Of a stretch of 64,000 nucleotides of DNA, positions 1 through 11,123 are shown piece by piece; within the stretch, counting starts at the first letter, position 1, and each line of letters opens with the position of its first letter. This stretch comes from Papio anubis. Taxonomy: Eukaryota > Chordata > Mammalia > Primates > Cercopithecidae. The stretch spans positions 8,378,895 to 8,442,894 of the forward strand of contig NC_044981.1 of the NCBI RefSeq assembly GCF_008728515.1, in the 5' to 3' direction. Made by a program: the position numbers and the translations under genes. Under the pieces are notes generated by a model, which searched no databases, had not been told where the DNA came from, and was given only the letters and a program-made list of their open reading frames with translations.

Positions 1-384
1 CTACCTGCCAGATACTGTGTTAAGAATTGGGCATATAATGCTAAACTAGACAACAACTGGCCCTTCCATCATGCAACATGCAAGGGACAAAGATAGAGAT
101 TAATGGGGTGGGGGAAGCAAAGTATTCAGGGAAGGTCAGCCAGGAGGGGAACCTCCCAGACAGATATGTGGACATGTGGAAGAACCTGGAGCTAAAAAGG
201 AGTTTAGCAAATTCTAGGAACTGAAAGAAGATCACTGGGACTAGAATGCAGTGAGAAAAGGTGCATGTGGTGGCTTTGAAATAATTACCACTATACATTA
301 TATGTATTGAAACATCACTATATACCTCATGAGTATGCACAATTAGTTTTCAATTAAAAAATAAAAAGAAATTGTAAAAATGTC
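1..384. other. Low-repeat sequence, no feature recognised
   Basis: AT-rich non-coding DNA. The minus-strand open frame here (about 99 codons) shows no family motif and no support as an exon. Confidence 0.5.
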
Positions 385-895
385 CACAAATTCTTTCCTA
401 AGATGGCACCTAATTTCCATCTCTTATATCTGGGCTGGACTCAGTGGTTCTTTCCTAGTGAATAGAACGTGATAGAAGTGATGCTTTGTGATTTCTGAGG
501 TTAGGCCATTAAAAAGAACAGCTTCTACTTGACTTGCTTGCTGTTGTATCTCTCATTCTGGGAAAAGTCAGCTGCTATGGTGTGGGGACTCGCAGCAGCC
601 TGCGGAGTATCTCACATGCAAGGAGCTTGAGGCCTCTGCCAACAGCACACATTAAGTTGTGAATGTGAATGAACCACTGTGGAAGTGGATCCACCTGCTC
701 CAGTTAAGCCTTCCATTGACTGTAGCCCCAGTTGACATCACATCTACAACCTCATGAGACACCTCCCAAACCAGGACCACCCAGCTAAGCCACTTCTGAA
801 TTCCTGACTCAAAGGAACTGGGAGATATTTATTGTCATTTTAAGCCACTAAATGTTGAGGTAATTTGTTATGCAGATAAATGATAGAGAAGAGAT
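385..895 (+). mobile_element. MLT1-type MaLR LTR remnant
   Basis: Diverged solo LTR. The 3' part keeps the MLT1 H-K style order: a stretch on ageing phrases such as cttgaggcctctgcc, then gtggaagtggatcc, then a block ending ttttaagccactaa and gtaatttgtta. These match what I remember of old MLT1 LTRs. No internal MaLR sequence follows, so it is a solo LTR. The subfamily is uncertain and no clear 5 bp target duplication is visible. Confidence 0.6.
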
Positions 896-944
896 GTGGC
901 ACTTGGTTTGCTTCTGGCTTCAAATAACACAAGACCCAACTAAA

Positions 945-1330
945 GTTATGAGGAGTTTATTTTGTCCCATAATAAGAAGTGCACAGGTAGTATACCTGCA
1001 GCATTGATCAAGTCAGTGGCCCAATCAATACCCAGGTCTTCACCATCTTCCTGCTCTGTTATTCTTGACTTGTTGATGATGTCTCCTCATAGAACCACAA
1101 AGAATCGGCGGCTTCAGCCATACCGTGGGCTAGATAGGCATTTCCTCCTGTGTGTTTTCATAGATGAAGAAAATCTTCCCCTCATTCCTGGTGGTCAGAG
1201 CTGGATAAAATATCCACCCTTCAACCAATATCAGACAAGTGACACAGATCAGAGTAAACAGAACATGCTGATAGACTGGATGTGGAGCATGAGAAGAAAT
1301 GGAGAGGACCAAGGATGACCTGGATTTCTG
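945..1330 (+). repeat. Unclassified ancient interspersed repeat, copy A
   Basis: Starts near gagtttattttgtccc and continues through an aagaagtgcacagg block, a cttcctgctctg block and a block near tcttcccctcatt. The same order recurs at 32901-33120 and in part at 63010-63115, always on the plus strand. It is a family I recognise from primate genomes but cannot name with confidence. Open frames across it are chance. Confidence 0.45.
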
Positions 1331-1423
1331 GCTTACGCAACTGCGTGGAAGGTAGTATCTTTTTTTGTTTTGTTTTGGTGGGAAGATCAGAGTTGTGTGG
1401 AAAAATTAAGAATTTTATTCTAT

Positions 1424-1758
1424 TTATTATTATTATTATTGTTATTATTTTGAGACAGAGTCTATCTCATTTGATTCAGTGCAGCCTCATTGCGCTGCAC
1501 CAGGCTGGAGTGTGCTGGCGCGATCTCGGCTCACTGCAACCTACGCCTCCCGGGTTCAAGTGATCCTCCTGCCTTAGACTCCCAAGTAGCTGGGATTACA
1601 GGTGCCCGCAACCATGCCTGGCTAATTTTTGTATTTTTAGTAGAGACGGGGCTTTGCCATGTTAGCCAGGCTGGTCTCGAACTCCTGACCTCAGGTGATC
1701 CACCCACCTTGGCTTCCCAAAGTGCTGGGATTATAGGCATGGGCCACCGTCCCTGGTC
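1424..1758 (-). mobile_element. AluS-type SINE, minus strand
   Basis: Full dimeric Alu in reverse orientation. An ATT-rich tail (tttattattattatt) comes first, then gagacagagtct and both arms, ending at ccctggtc. Imperfect target duplications are 1408-1423 and 1759-1774 (aagaattttattctat / aaggattctattatat). About 25 extra bases lie in the right arm near 1463-1495, between gagtct and caggctggag. Confidence 0.95.
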
Positions 1759-1774
1759 AAGGATTCTATTATAT

Positions 1775-2574
1775 GTATGTTAAATCTGAGAGGTCTGTCA
1801 GACATCTAAATTGAGATGTCAGGGAGCAGTTGGATATTTACATTTGGAATGAAAAGAGGAGGTAAAGACATAAGCCAAAAAGAGGAGGTAAAGATGTAAT
1901 GAGCCAAAAGATGGTTTTTGAATCCATGTAGCGGATGACTCAACTGTGGGGGAGTGAATGAGAGGTGGCAGAGGAGGCCCAGAGCCAGGCTCTGAAGAAC
2001 CCCCATACCCTAGCTTGGGGAAAGGAGGAGGTGGCAGCGAAGGAAGACCAGGAAAGTGGGCAGGAGGAAGAAAGGCAGAAAGTAATGTTGCCAGGGAAGC
2101 CACAAAGGGAGCAATTTCCAGGAAGGAGGGAGTGGTAATTATTTCCCATTTGCCAAAAAGTTAAACAGAATGAAGATATAAAAGTGACCTTTGGATTTAG
2201 CAGAGCAGTTTGTGTGGGGTGGTGGGGAAAGAGGCAGATTCCTAAGGGGCTGATGAGTCAATGGGACATGAGAAAGTAGAGACAGTGTGTGAATACAACT
2301 GCTTGGAGAAGTTGTCCTGGGAAGGAGCTAGGGTTGCTACAGTGGGGTGTTGGATCAAGGAGAGATTAGAGCACATCTTATGCCAGTGGGAACATTCCCA
2401 TACAGAGAGAATGATTGATAATGCAGGAGGAATGAGGGACAGCGGAAGGAGTAAAATCCCTGCGAACAACACGCACACACATCTGTGCATAGTCATACTT
2501 AACTTTAAGATTAATTAGTAGAGTACAAATAGAATATTTGTATGTTGGGTGTATTAACTATTTTTTTGGCAAGG
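1775..2574. other. Purine-rich low-repeat DNA with a short direct repeat
   Basis: No named repeat recognised. A tandem direct repeat of about 25 bases sits at 1852-1876 and 1877-1904 (aaaagaggaggtaaaga...gcc in both). Open frames on both strands here are glycine/glutamate or proline/serine rich, as expected from GGA-rich DNA, and are not taken as genes. Confidence 0.5.
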
Positions 2575-2830
2575 CAATTTTGCAAAGTGGCTAAGAACCG
2601 AGACCCCTAAACAGAGATTTTTAAATCAGCTGTGTGAACTTGGGGTATTTGGGTTATTTACTTAACCTCTCTGTGCTCCAGTTTCCTCATCAATAAAATG
2701 AAGATAGTAATAACAATACCTGCCTCATAGAGTTGTCAAAGTGACCTTGGTTAATATATGTAAAGTATTCAGAGCAGTGCTGGTACAGGGAACATTCTCT
2801 ATGTGCTAGGCACCTACTTGCTAGTGTTTG
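2575..2830 (+). mobile_element. MIR SINE
   Basis: Nearly complete MIR in sense orientation. The core is readable as gctgtgtgaacttggg, then cttaacctctctgtgc, tttcctcatcaataaaatg and tgcctcatagagttgt, followed by the tail region gtaaagtattcagagcagtgctgg. Divergence is typical for this old tRNA-derived family. Confidence 0.85.
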
Positions 2831-5206
2831 CTGGGTTTGGTTCTGAGTAACTTAGGGCGAGCTGTTATCTTCAGAAAGAAAGTGTTGATTTAAATTTTAT
2901 TGTTATTTCTACATGCTTTTTGGATTGCTATGTGTGGACCTTTATAAAAAGTGCCATATATTGAGATGCAACCTCAAGAGATGAAATGAAATTTACAATT
3001 TCAAAGATAGTCATCTGACCATTAGTAAAATCATGGGTTAGTAGTTGATATTTATTATCTTCTGCCTGTTGGAGCTCTTGCATTGAAATAGAAAAATATT
3101 AAAAATGTGATATCTAGAAATTCATCAGAAAGCATCCAAAGATTATTTGGGTGGAGCAGCCCAGGTGCTAAATTAAACAACACAGTACAAGCTGGATAAT
3201 GGATGTGAACCTTGTACTACATATGCAGCACTTTCTTCCTCTCTTACTGAATGTTAATTTCCACCCAAGACTGTATAGCCATTTTCAGGAGTCTGCAAAG
3301 ATAGAACATTTATAGGAATTAATGCTCTGTGGGTATACAATGTGGAGACCCTGAAGAACTAAAAAAGCATGAATAAATGTATTCCAATTATAGGCTAATG
3401 CAGGTAATGGGTTTATAGTACTTAGAGGTCTGGGTCTGTTCTCTGACAGCCTGCAGACATTAGGGGCCCCTCATGGCTCTGCTGCAATGTAGGCATTATG
3501 GAGTGATTTTTACTTTACTGCCTTTTCCATCAGATCATCCCCTTTCTTTCACACACAAGGTTAATTCACTTCTTGATCACATTATTTCCTCGCTGCTCTT
3601 TGACAATATAAAAATTCTGAGTGGACAGCTCAATCCCTCTTCCATCTCAGATTTGATTGTTATGGTATTGCCTGGCGTCCCTCAGAGGCCTCCAGCAGCC
3701 TTTGCTGCACTTTATGACACTTAAATGGCTCGGCTACAATTTCTCCATCTATTCACGAAATGCTGTTAATAACTCATTTCCAAAGAGGCCCTTCTTTATG
3801 TCTTGGCATTAAAGGAATTTTTATTAGGTGCCAGGATAGGTGACACACAGCCCCAGTAACCAAAGAGTTAATTAATCTGTTGAAATTTATTGCCTTTTAT
3901 ACTGCACTCAGTGTGACAGTCCCTAAGAGAAACAGATACTATATTTACAGCCCGAGTTGAAATATTCAGTAATATAGTCTGCATACTGACCTACTCCATC
4001 AGTGTATGCCTTCTGCTGGAACATCCATTCATCACAGAAGACGAATTTGTGTAATCTATCTTCTTTCTTATTCTGAGATTCCAATAAATATTGAAAGAAT
4101 AATTTATTGATTACCTTGCAATCTAAATGTGTAGTAAAGGCACCCAAGACATTTGCATGGTAATACATTTTGGAAGATTTTGGCATTCTATGGGAATGAA
4201 AGGAAAAAACTGTGAGGAGTGGCATGGAATACTCTTGTGGGTGAAACTCTAAACTGATTTCTTAACGTGTGGAGAGAAATGAGAAGAGCTTTTGAACTAC
4301 TAGAAGTCATAATCATAGCAACGATCATTACATTCTTCAAAGTAAACATGAATATTTACTGAGTCTTTCATTCTTTGAGTATTATCCTCAGAATGTTTTA
4401 GATCACAAATAATTTTCTTGTGCCACGATTTCTCTTGTAAAGCCACCTCCTGCCTGCACTTAATCCAGGCAAAGATGAAAAAGGTATAGGCATGGGAATG
4501 CTAGCTTCTATGTAATACCAGTGAAATCTTCTGGGACCATTCTATAAATTCTTCAGGCTAAAATAAATATTTCCTAGGACCATACTTTGAATAGTGTTTT
4601 AGGCTCTTGGCCTAAATCTAAATTCAGTCTTAAATTTTCATGAGTTCTGTTACTTATGGAGGTGTTAGTTTTGTCACTATGCTAGGATCATAATGATTTT
4701 TGCATCAAATCTGTCTTGATTCAGAAACATTAGAGAAGAGTATGAGAAGTGTATAAAACATGAAGATATCCTTGTGGATCAAACATACTTATTTTTAAAA
4801 ACTCTAGAAGTCTAAATGTGTCTGTATCTGGATATATTTTTAATGGACTTATGCTGTGTTGGGTAAAGGTAAACCAGCATTTTCTAGTCTATATTTGTGC
4901 CACTATCACCAGCATTACATGATAGGATTTGTTATAGGTTCAGTTCTTCTAGTTGAATCCAATCATGCACAGTTAATGTAGCCCATTTCTGGTCTCCATA
5001 ATAATTTATCTTAGTTTTGGGCAACTCTTTATAGTCAGGATAACTCTGCAGAGTGGATGAAATTCTAATGTGCGGGATTTGTTTTCTAGTGCTTTGCTGA
5101 TAAGGTTAACCAGATGGTGAAATGTAATAGCTTGGAAGATATAGTTTTGATATACAGTACATCATTTCTGGAATGATCATGAAAAAGCAAAATCAACAGA
5201 GCTTTT
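2831..5206. other. Long low-repeat stretch, possible conserved non-coding DNA
   Basis: I recognise no transposon over about 2.4 kb, which is unusual in this window. The part at 3420-3900 has more balanced base composition and TAATTA-type homeodomain motifs (gagttaattaatctg near 3865). Frames at 3473-3724 (+) and 3923-4225 (-) match no family I know and have no good splice context that I can defend. Confidence 0.4.
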
Positions 5207-5223
5207 TAGATTCTCTTTTTTGA

Positions 5224-5531
5224 GGCCGGGCGCGGTGGCTCAAGCCTGTAATCCCAGCACTTTGGGAGGCCGAGATGGGCGGATCACGAGGTCAGGAGAT
5301 CGAGACCATCCTGGCTAACACGGTGAAACCCCGTCTCTACTAAGAAATACAAAAAATAGCCGGGCGAGGTGGCGGGCGCCTGTAGTCCCAGCTACTCGGG
5401 GGGCTGAGACAGGAGAATGGCGTGAACCCGGGAGGCGGAGCTTGCAGTGAGCTGAGATCCGGCCACTGCACTCCAGCCTGGGCTACAGAGCGAGACTCCG
5501 TCTCAAAAAAAATAAAAAAATAAAATAAAAA
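5224..5531 (+). mobile_element. AluY of Old World monkey type (AluYR)
   Basis: Full-length, young Alu. It carries three bases or groups that in my knowledge mark catarrhine-monkey AluYR copies: ctcaagcctgtaat, gccgggcgaggtggc and gagatccggccactgc. The tail is A-rich with T interruptions. Perfect 16 bp target duplications (tagattctcttttttg) lie at 5207-5222 and 5532-5547. It should be absent at the orthologous human site. Confidence 0.95.
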
Positions 5532-5547
5532 TAGATTCTCTTTTTTG

Positions 5548-6730
5548 GTCATGAAATCGAAAATATGCCTTTTTAGAGAGAAATGTCTCATCATAGTTCT
5601 CCTGACATTTAAACTGCTTGGCTATATATTTTTAAAAGAAGACAAACTGTTTTGAAAATGTTGCTATAAATTTTTATATATTGTGGATTTATATCTCATT
5701 TAAAAAATGAAAGATTATGCAATTTTTTATGTCACCTGAAGGAATGTCAATGATGTGAATTTCAAATAAAATAGATTTTCTTCAATATTTTTAGTAATGA
5801 TGATATCAATTAATTCACTAAGGAACTCATATTTCTTCTAAGACAGTGAATTTTGATGAAACCACAAATCAGTGATTATCAAAATACTAGAATTAAGCAA
5901 CCCTGAACATTATTTTGCTATAACATTTACTAAATTAGGCACAGATATTCTTTGAAGATGGACAATATACATTTTTTCATCTGTTTTGATTTTTGCTGAT
6001 ATGGATTATGTTAATTATGGAAATCTATAAGTATCTCACAAATAAATTATGTGGATGCATTTAACTATAGATTTTTCTTTGTGATTTTTCTTCTGCGATT
6101 TTTCTATGAGATAGCAAATTACTGCTTAATTGCTGTACTTTTTTGGTGCCTTTTCCTTTTTCCTTTCAGTATTAATCATTGCTCCTTGTTCTGCTTACAT
6201 AAAGGTACATTCTGATTTAAGTTCTCCCTGGTGTTTGGCTAATTGGGCTATTTGCTTAAAGCATACTCTGTTTTATGTCTTTATCTTCCATGGTATTTTA
6301 CATTTTGGAATGACTGATTCTCATTCCTCTTCCACAGTAGCATAATTTCACAGTAGCATAACCTTGGGAATCCATTAAATTTGGCCTTTAAAACTCTGCT
6401 TTGTTTTTCTCCACACAGTAGTGAAAAGCGGTGGCATTTTCCACCACCCACAATGACTCTTCCCCTTTTTTTAGTAATGCTACTTTTTCTTTGCTTCTTA
6501 GTTCAAATCAACACAACGTCTATTTCTTGAGCATCCATTACATGGCAAATTTTGTGTTGGGGACTGACTATGTGAAGTCGAATAGGCATAATTGCTGCTC
6601 TCAAGCTGTTCAAAGTCAAAGTCAGTTGCTTGAGACAGAGAAGTAACCAATAATGATTTTTAAAAGCCTTTTTACCTCTTATCACATTAAATCTGTAACT
6701 TTGAGACTGTTAAATAAGGTTGGGAGCTAG
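5548..6730. other. AT-rich low-repeat sequence
   Basis: No transposon recognised. Frames at 6130-6345 and 6431-6646 (+) are short, lack family motifs and sit in T-rich DNA. Confidence 0.4.
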
Positions 6731-6732
6731 CA

Positions 6733-6985
6733 ATTTATTGAGCATTTGTTCAAGGGCAGGCACTTGTTTAAATACTGGAAGTGGATTGCTTCACTTAATC
6801 TTAACAAGGCCATGAGGCAAGGACCATCATTCTACACCCTCACTTTACTGCTGAGTGAAGTGCTCCACAGGGAGGTGAAGGGACCCAGGCCCTTACTCTC
6901 GGTACCTGGAGGAGGGATTGCAACGCAGCCCCCTGACTCCGAGGATGGGGCATTCATCACTAACTCTCTGCTCTTTGGGAAGACA
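6733..6985 (-). mobile_element. MIR SINE, minus strand
   Basis: Reverse-complement MIR. The order is caatttattgagcatttgttc, gcaggcacttgttt, cacttaatcttaacaaggcc, atgaggcaaggacc and cactttactgctgag, then a diverged tRNA-like region ending near tctctgctcttt. Some bases of the consensus middle are missing. Confidence 0.8.
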
Positions 6986-7029
6986 CATACGTTATTCCAA
7001 GTAAGAATTAACCATTCTGTTTGTGTATG

Positions 7030-7260
7030 TATTGTCTGAGTACCATTTATTGAATCATTTCCCCAGAGATTTGCAATGTCCCTCTATCACATAACAAGTT
7101 CCACACATACATGGAACTGTTTTTAGGCTATGTTTGTTCTTAGATAATCTGTATAATTCCTTTGGTTTTTTTTTTTTTTTTTTTTTTGTCTATTCCTACC
7201 CTATTTCCACAGTTTTCATTGTTAGGATTTTATAGAAGTTTTAATGTCTGATTGCGTGAC
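7030..7260 (-). mobile_element. Old L1 fragment (ORF2 3' region), minus strand
   Basis: Reads as the antisense of L1 ORF2: ccatttattgaatcatttcc, ctatcacataacaagttcc and tgtctattcctaccc keep the order of old L1 copies. A 20-base poly(T) run at about 7168-7188 interrupts it and probably arose by slippage. Confidence 0.65.
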
Positions 7261-7261
7261 A

Positions 7262-7318
7262 CATGCACACACATACACATAACATATGTATATAAACACA
7301 CATGCATACACACACTAT
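7262..7318. repeat. CA/TA-rich simple repeat
   Basis: Mixed alternating tract of ACAC, ATAC and ATGT units (acacatgcacacacatacac...). It separates the small L1 fragment from the large L1 that follows. Confidence 0.8.
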
Positions 7319-7663
7319 TGTTTTCTTATTGAAAATATGTATTCTGTTTTGGGCTTTTTACTTTTTTTTTTATTGTGAAATTTTTTGTACATACCAAAGA
7401 ATACACAAAAGTTTATGTCCAGTGCAAAGAGTAATAATAAAAAGAGCCACCACAAATTCATTACCCAGGTCAAGACATAAAATATTGCCTTGATGTTACT
7501 CTTGTGACCGACCCTTCTTGATTTCATTCTCCTCCCAACCTCTCCCGTCCTCCCAATGGTCACAGGATAATGGTGGTTGTGTTCACTTTTTCCTTGCTTT
7601 TCTTTATAGATTTCCTATTATATGAATAATATATGATTTAGGCTTATCCATTGATGACATTTA

Positions 7664-7948
7664 AGTATGTATGTATGTATGTATGTATGTATGTATTTTG
7701 ACATGGAGTCTCGCTCTGTCACCCAGACTGGAGTGCAGTGGCACAATATTGGTTCAAGCGAGTCTCATGCCTCAACTTCCTGAGTAGCTGAGACTACAGA
7801 CACATGCCCCTGCACCTGGCTAATTTTCTATTTTTGGCAGAGATGGGATTTCACCATGTTGGCCAGGCTGGTCTGGAACTCCTAGTGATTCACCGGCCTC
7901 AGCCTCCCAAAGTGCTGGGATTACAGGCGTGAACCACCACACCTGGCC
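7664..7948 (-). mobile_element. Alu, minus strand, with GTAT-expanded tail
   Basis: Reverse Alu ending acacctggcc at 7948. Its poly(A) tail has turned into a (GTAT)n microsatellite at about 7664-7697. Target duplications of 17 bp with one mismatch flank it: 7647-7663 and 7949-7965 (tccattgatgacattta / ...gatattta). About 25 bases of the left arm are missing near 7754, where ttggt joins tcaagcg. Confidence 0.95.
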
Positions 7949-8574
7949 TCCATTGATGATATTTACATAATGAAAACAAATTGTACAAATTTTCTCTAAC
8001 TTATTTTGTTCAATGTTATGTTTTTGATTCATCTATATTAGTGTAAATATATGTAACTAATTTATTTCATTGTATGAATATGATAAATTATTTTTCCATT
8101 GTACTATTGATTGGTATTATAGCCATTTCAGGTTTTACAATTATGAGCAAGGCTGCTATGTCAATGTTTATACAAATACTGTAGTATGTATGTGCAAGAG
8201 TTTCTAAGTATACTCTTAGGGGTTGACTTGCTGAATCATAAGGTAGGCACATGTTCAAATTTATTAGGTAATGTCAAACTGTTTTCCAAAGATGTTGTAC
8301 TGATTTGTATGCCTGCCAGCAGTATATATTATATATCCACATTTTGTTAATGCTGTATTGTCTGATTTTAATTTTTTCAACTCATTGGTATAAAACAATG
8401 TTGCATTATGATTAATTTTTATTTCTCTGATTACTATTGAGGTAGTGAGGTTGAGCACTCTTTGGTGTATATACATATGTATGTGTAAAATCACACACAC
8501 ACACACTTTTTTCTCTTCTATGAAGAACTAAGTCATTTTAATTTGGGGTTGTATTTTTTTCTTGATTCCTAGTT

Positions 8575-9256
8575 TTTGTTGTTGTTGTTGTTTGTTTGTT
8601 TGTTTTTTTGAGACAGGATCCCATTCTGTTGTCCAGATTGGAGTGCAGTGGCATGATCATGGTTCACTGCAGGCTTGACCTCCAAGGCTCAAGTGGTCCT
8701 CCTGCCTTAGCGTTCTGAGTAGCAGGACCACAGGTGTACACCACCACACCTGGCTATAAATAACTGCACGAGACTGGGTAATTTATAAAGGAAAAAGGTT
8801 TAATTGTCTCATAATTCAGCATGGCTGGGGAGGCCTCAGGAAACTTACAGTCATAGTGGAATGCGAAGGAGAAGAAAGGCATCTTCTTCACAAGTCAGTA
8901 GGAAGAAGTGCTGAGTGAAGGGGGAAGAGCTCACTATAAAACCATCAGATCTTGTGAGAACTTAGTCACTATCACGAGAATAGCATGGGGGAAATTGCCC
9001 CCATGATTCAATTACCACCACCTGGTCTCTCTCTTCACATGCGAGGATTATGGGGATTGTGGGGATTACAATTCAAGATGAGATTTGGGTGGGGACACAA
9101 AGCTTAACCATATCACCTGGCTTATTAAAAAAATATTTGTAGAGATGGTATCTTGCCATAATGACCAGGCTGGTCTCAAAATCCTGGCCTCAGGTAATCC
9201 TTCCACCTTGGCCTCCCAAAGTGGTGAGATTATAGGCATGAGTCCCACACCTGGCC
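8575..9256 (-). mobile_element. AluJ, minus strand, split by an LTR
   Basis: Two Alu halves, 8605-8755 and 9116-9256, read as one antisense element (tggtcctcctgcctt; tagagatggtatcttgcc; cctcccaaagtggtgag). Base choices and divergence suggest AluJ. A (TTG)n(TTTG)n stretch at 8575-8603 is the tail. A MaLR LTR at 8756-9115 sits between the halves with cctgg on both sides. Confidence 0.9.
8756..9115 (-). mobile_element. MaLR solo LTR (MST/MLT1A-like), minus strand
   Basis: Reverse of the standard MaLR LTR. From left to right the blocks are actgggtaatttataaagg, ggcctcaggaaacttacagt, ccatcagatcttgtgag, gccccatgattcaatta-like sequence and gtggggacacaaagcttaaccatatca. The end that should start TGTATTAG is missing about 25 bases, so only the U3 end keeps its terminal CA. 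It is nested in the AluJ, so it is younger than that Alu. Confidence 0.9.
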
Positions 9257-10688
9257 CGCAGGATTCTTTATGTATTCTCTGTATAAGATTTTTTCAATAA
9301 TGTGTCACAAATATCTTCTAGCTTGGAGCCTGTGTTTTTACTCTATGGTAACTTTTAATAATCAGACATCTTTCTTTTTAATGTAGATGAATTTATTAAT
9401 ATTTTCTTTATAGATTCATTTTGTGTCTTGCTTAAGAAATACTTTCTACCTTAGGTCATAAGGATGCTCTCTTATATTATTTGTTAAAGACTTTATGTTT
9501 TTGCCTTTCATATTGATTGTCAATCAATCAGTAACTATTTGTTTCTTTTTGATATATGCATGATGTGATGTAGGAATCAGATAATAGTTTTTGACAAGGA
9601 TAATTAAAATGCCTAGTAGCTTTGGAATACCTCTTCTTTTTCCCACTGATCTGAAGTTTCGTATGTATTATACGTCCTTACAAACCATTTTTGTGTGCAT
9701 TTGTTTCTGGGCTTTCTATTCCATTCATGGGTCTATTTATCTGTGCATATATATAGACTACAGTTCTTAGTTATGTAGCTTTATAGTAAATCTTAAAATC
9801 CATTTGCTTAACATTCCTCTCCAAGTTGGTAGCCATTTGGGGGCTTTTGTTCTTACAAATAAATTATAAAATCAACTTTAATTTCAAAAATAATAACAAC
9901 AATGACACATCCCGTTGGGATTCAAATTGAATTCTCTATAGATTAATTTTGGGAGAATATACATATTCATGATAGGGTCTACTCAGCAACAGGGGATGTT
10001 TGTCTATTTGCTTAGGAATCTTTAATGTCTCTCAGTAAAACCTTATAATTTAATCCATAAAGGCATGCCAGTATTTTGTTGAATTTATTTCTTGTTACAT
10101 GTTATTTTAATTTCTAGTATACACATTAAAAAGTTATATTTTTGATTGTTGCTGGTGTAAAGATTTGCATTTGAATTTTTTGTACTGATTTTTGTCCCCA
10201 AATTGTTTGTGCCATCACCAATATAAAAATTATTTATAGATGCCTTTGGATTTTCTTGAAGAAAATAAAACAGTCATGAGTAATTAATTATAAGTTTTTT
10301 TTCTGTTTTTCCAATTCTTTTCATCTTTTGCCCTTTTCTTTTTATCTTACTGCACTGGCTAGGACAGCCATGAAAGTGTTAAAATGAATGGTAATGACAG
10401 GTATCTTTAGATTACTTTTAACATTTTATTATTAAATATAATGCTTACTTTGATTTTTAAAATATACCTTTATCAGGTTTAGAAAGTTCTGTTCTGTCCC
10501 TCATTGACTAAGTTTTCTCTTTCTTTTTTCTTTACTTTAGTAGTCACAAGTGGATGTTGAATTTTATTACTTTTTCTGCATACACAAAGATTGATCTCCT
10601 TTAATCTGTTAATATGGATGATTTATGGTAATTGAGTTTCTGATGTGAAACTTGCTTTGTATTCCTAGGATAAATTCATCTTGGTTAT

Positions 10689-11123
10689 TATAGGTTGAAT
10701 TGTGTCCCCTGAAACAGACATGTTAAAGCCCTAACTGCTGGTGCCTGTAAATGTAACTTCATTTGGAAATAGAGTCTTTGTAGATACAATAAAGCTAATA
10801 TGAGGTCATTAAGGTGGGCCCTAATCCAATATGACTGGTGTTCTTATAAGAGAGGAGAAGAACATGTGAAGACACAGAGACAGGGAGATGATGGCCATGT
10901 GAAGACAGAGGCAGAGGCTGGGGTGATGCTGCCGAGGAACGCCTGGGGCCACCAGAAGCTGAAAGAAGCCAGGAATGACCCTAATTTAGAGGATTCTGAG
11001 GGAGCATGACCACCAACACCTCGATCCTGGACTTCCAGCCCCTGGAACCTCAGAGAATACGTTTCTGTTGTTTAATACCCAGTTTATGTTATTTTGTTAT
11101 GGGAGTCCTAGGAAACGAACACA
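10689..11123 (+). mobile_element. MLT1C-like MaLR solo LTR
   Basis: Sense LTR from aggttgaattgtgtcccc through atttggaaatagagtc, ggtgggccctaatccaatat, gaagacacagagac, cagaagctgaaagaag and tttctgttgtttaatacc to ggaaacgaacaca. Flanked by gttat at 10684-10688 and 11124-11128, a 5 bp target duplication as expected for ERVL-type integration. It lies inside the L1. Confidence 0.9.

Noticed and set aside
1819..2164. Overlapping Pro/Ser-rich and Gly/Glu-rich frames
   Set aside because: Result of GGA/GAG-rich DNA on both strands; no family match.
3473..3724. Possible exon in low-repeat DNA
   Set aside because: No known domain and no defensible splice sites; kept only as a possible conserved non-coding area.
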